Source of the DNA: Ferribacterium limneticum
GTDB lineage: Bacteria; Pseudomonadota; Gammaproteobacteria; Burkholderiales; Rhodocyclaceae
Reading direction: 5' to 3'
Assembly: GCF_020510565.1 (NCBI RefSeq)
Contig: NZ_CP075189.1
Location: 1 to 64,000, forward strand
DNA: 64,000 nt
This document shows positions 63,843 through 64,000 of the stretch, in pieces; position 1 is the first letter of the stretch; the number at the start of each line of letters is the position of its first letter. The position numbers and the translations under genes were made by a program. A model generated the notes under the pieces. It was not told the DNA's origin, ran no database searches, and saw only the letters and a list, made by a program, of their open reading frames with translations.

Positions 63843-64000
63843 ATGCAAAACATCCTGATCATCATCAACGCCGCCCCCTATGGCAGCGAACGCTGTCTGT
63901 CCGCCCTGCGTCTGGCCACGGCCTTGGCCGGTAGCGACGCCAAGCCGGCGGTGCGCATTTTTCTGATGTCCGACGCCACGGTGCTTGGTTTGCCGAACCA
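63843..64000 (+). CDS. DsrE-family sulfur-relay-like protein (partial)
   Basis: Only the first 52 codons are inside the window. MQNILIIINAAPYGSERCLSALRLATAL followed by VRIFLMSDAT is the N-terminus of the DsrE/DsrF-like fold (YchN group), small trimeric or hexameric proteins linked to sulfur transfer. It starts 16 bases after the permease and probably belongs to the same operon. The pairing of a DsrE protein with an oxyanion-type transporter hints at sulfur or selenium handling. Confidence 0.8.
   Translation, partial: MQNILIIINAAPYGSERCLSALRLATALAGSDAKPAVRIFLMSDATVLGLPN

Overview
The window begins exactly at the dnaA start codon and reads dnaA-dnaN-gyrB, so it is the first 64 kb of a chromosome numbered from dnaA. 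High G+C, the gene order (dprA/def/fmt ... rsmB-DUF4390-ntrY-ntrX-trkA-trkH-hemE), the GshA type and the many signalling genes point to a betaproteobacterium, most likely Rhodocyclales of the Dechloromonas/Azonexus kind. That assignment is inference. I see no rRNA, tRNA, insertion sequence, prophage or CRISPR, and no gene-free stretch above 300 bases.

Layout. 1-5.3 kb: replication genes dnaA, dnaN, gyrB. 5.4-12.5 kb: NrtS-like membrane protein, D-aminoacyl-tRNA deacylase, sirtuin, an HD-GYP response regulator and a very large hybrid histidine kinase. 12.6-16 kb: gshA-gshB-apbE operon. 16-21.4 kb: YbiT-type ABC-F ATPase, DUF1857 protein, rsuA-oxyR, soluble tandem-PAS chemoreceptor. 21.4-27.7 kb: topB, dprA, LysM protein, def-fmt. 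27.7-30.1 kb: RHH protein, DJ-1/PfpI protein, SpeD and S1/P1 nuclease, lying between fmt and rsmB. 30.1-39.4 kb: rsmB, DUF4390, ntrY-ntrX, trkA-trkH, hemE. 39.4-41.7 kb: an AT-rich DnaA-box region and priA. 41.7-46.2 kb: a probable sigma-54-driven calcium-binding-like protein and a four-gene minus-strand operon (methyltransferase, ROK kinase, MOSC protein, MFS transporter). 46.2-51.3 kb: DUF1840, a lone HPt protein, a CheZ-like protein, an amidase, murB and a YddA/SbmA-type ABC transporter. 51.3-56.8 kb: metH behind an S-adenosylhomocysteine riboswitch, then a CHASE-GGDEF cyclase. 56.9-64 kb: a histidine kinase/sigma-54 regulator pair next to a PhnD-type (possibly selenate) ABC transporter operon ending in a DsrE-family gene cut by the window edge.

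Two signals lie on top of the genes. (1) A dispersed, non-palindromic ~40-bp repeat occurs 14 times on both strands. Its right half is close to CCGGTTGACCGTAGCAA and its left half is T-rich with TTTCGGCC. Ten copies lie inside genes, in several reading frames and both orientations, always keeping the gene open; in dtd and murB the copy seems to replace ordinary residues without changing protein length. That suggests a DNA-level signal kept by selection (an uptake-like sequence, a binding site or a small repeat family). I know of no description of it. (2) Five parS-like sites (GTTTCACGTGRAAC) are spread over the first 52 kb, several inside coding sequence, marking this as the ParB-loaded origin-proximal domain. 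Further points of interest are a second DnaA-box/AT-rich region next to priA, an NtrX whose ATPase motifs have decayed, a CheZ-like DxxxQ protein, and a -10 box framed by a perfect inverted repeat before the PhnD-type transporter.
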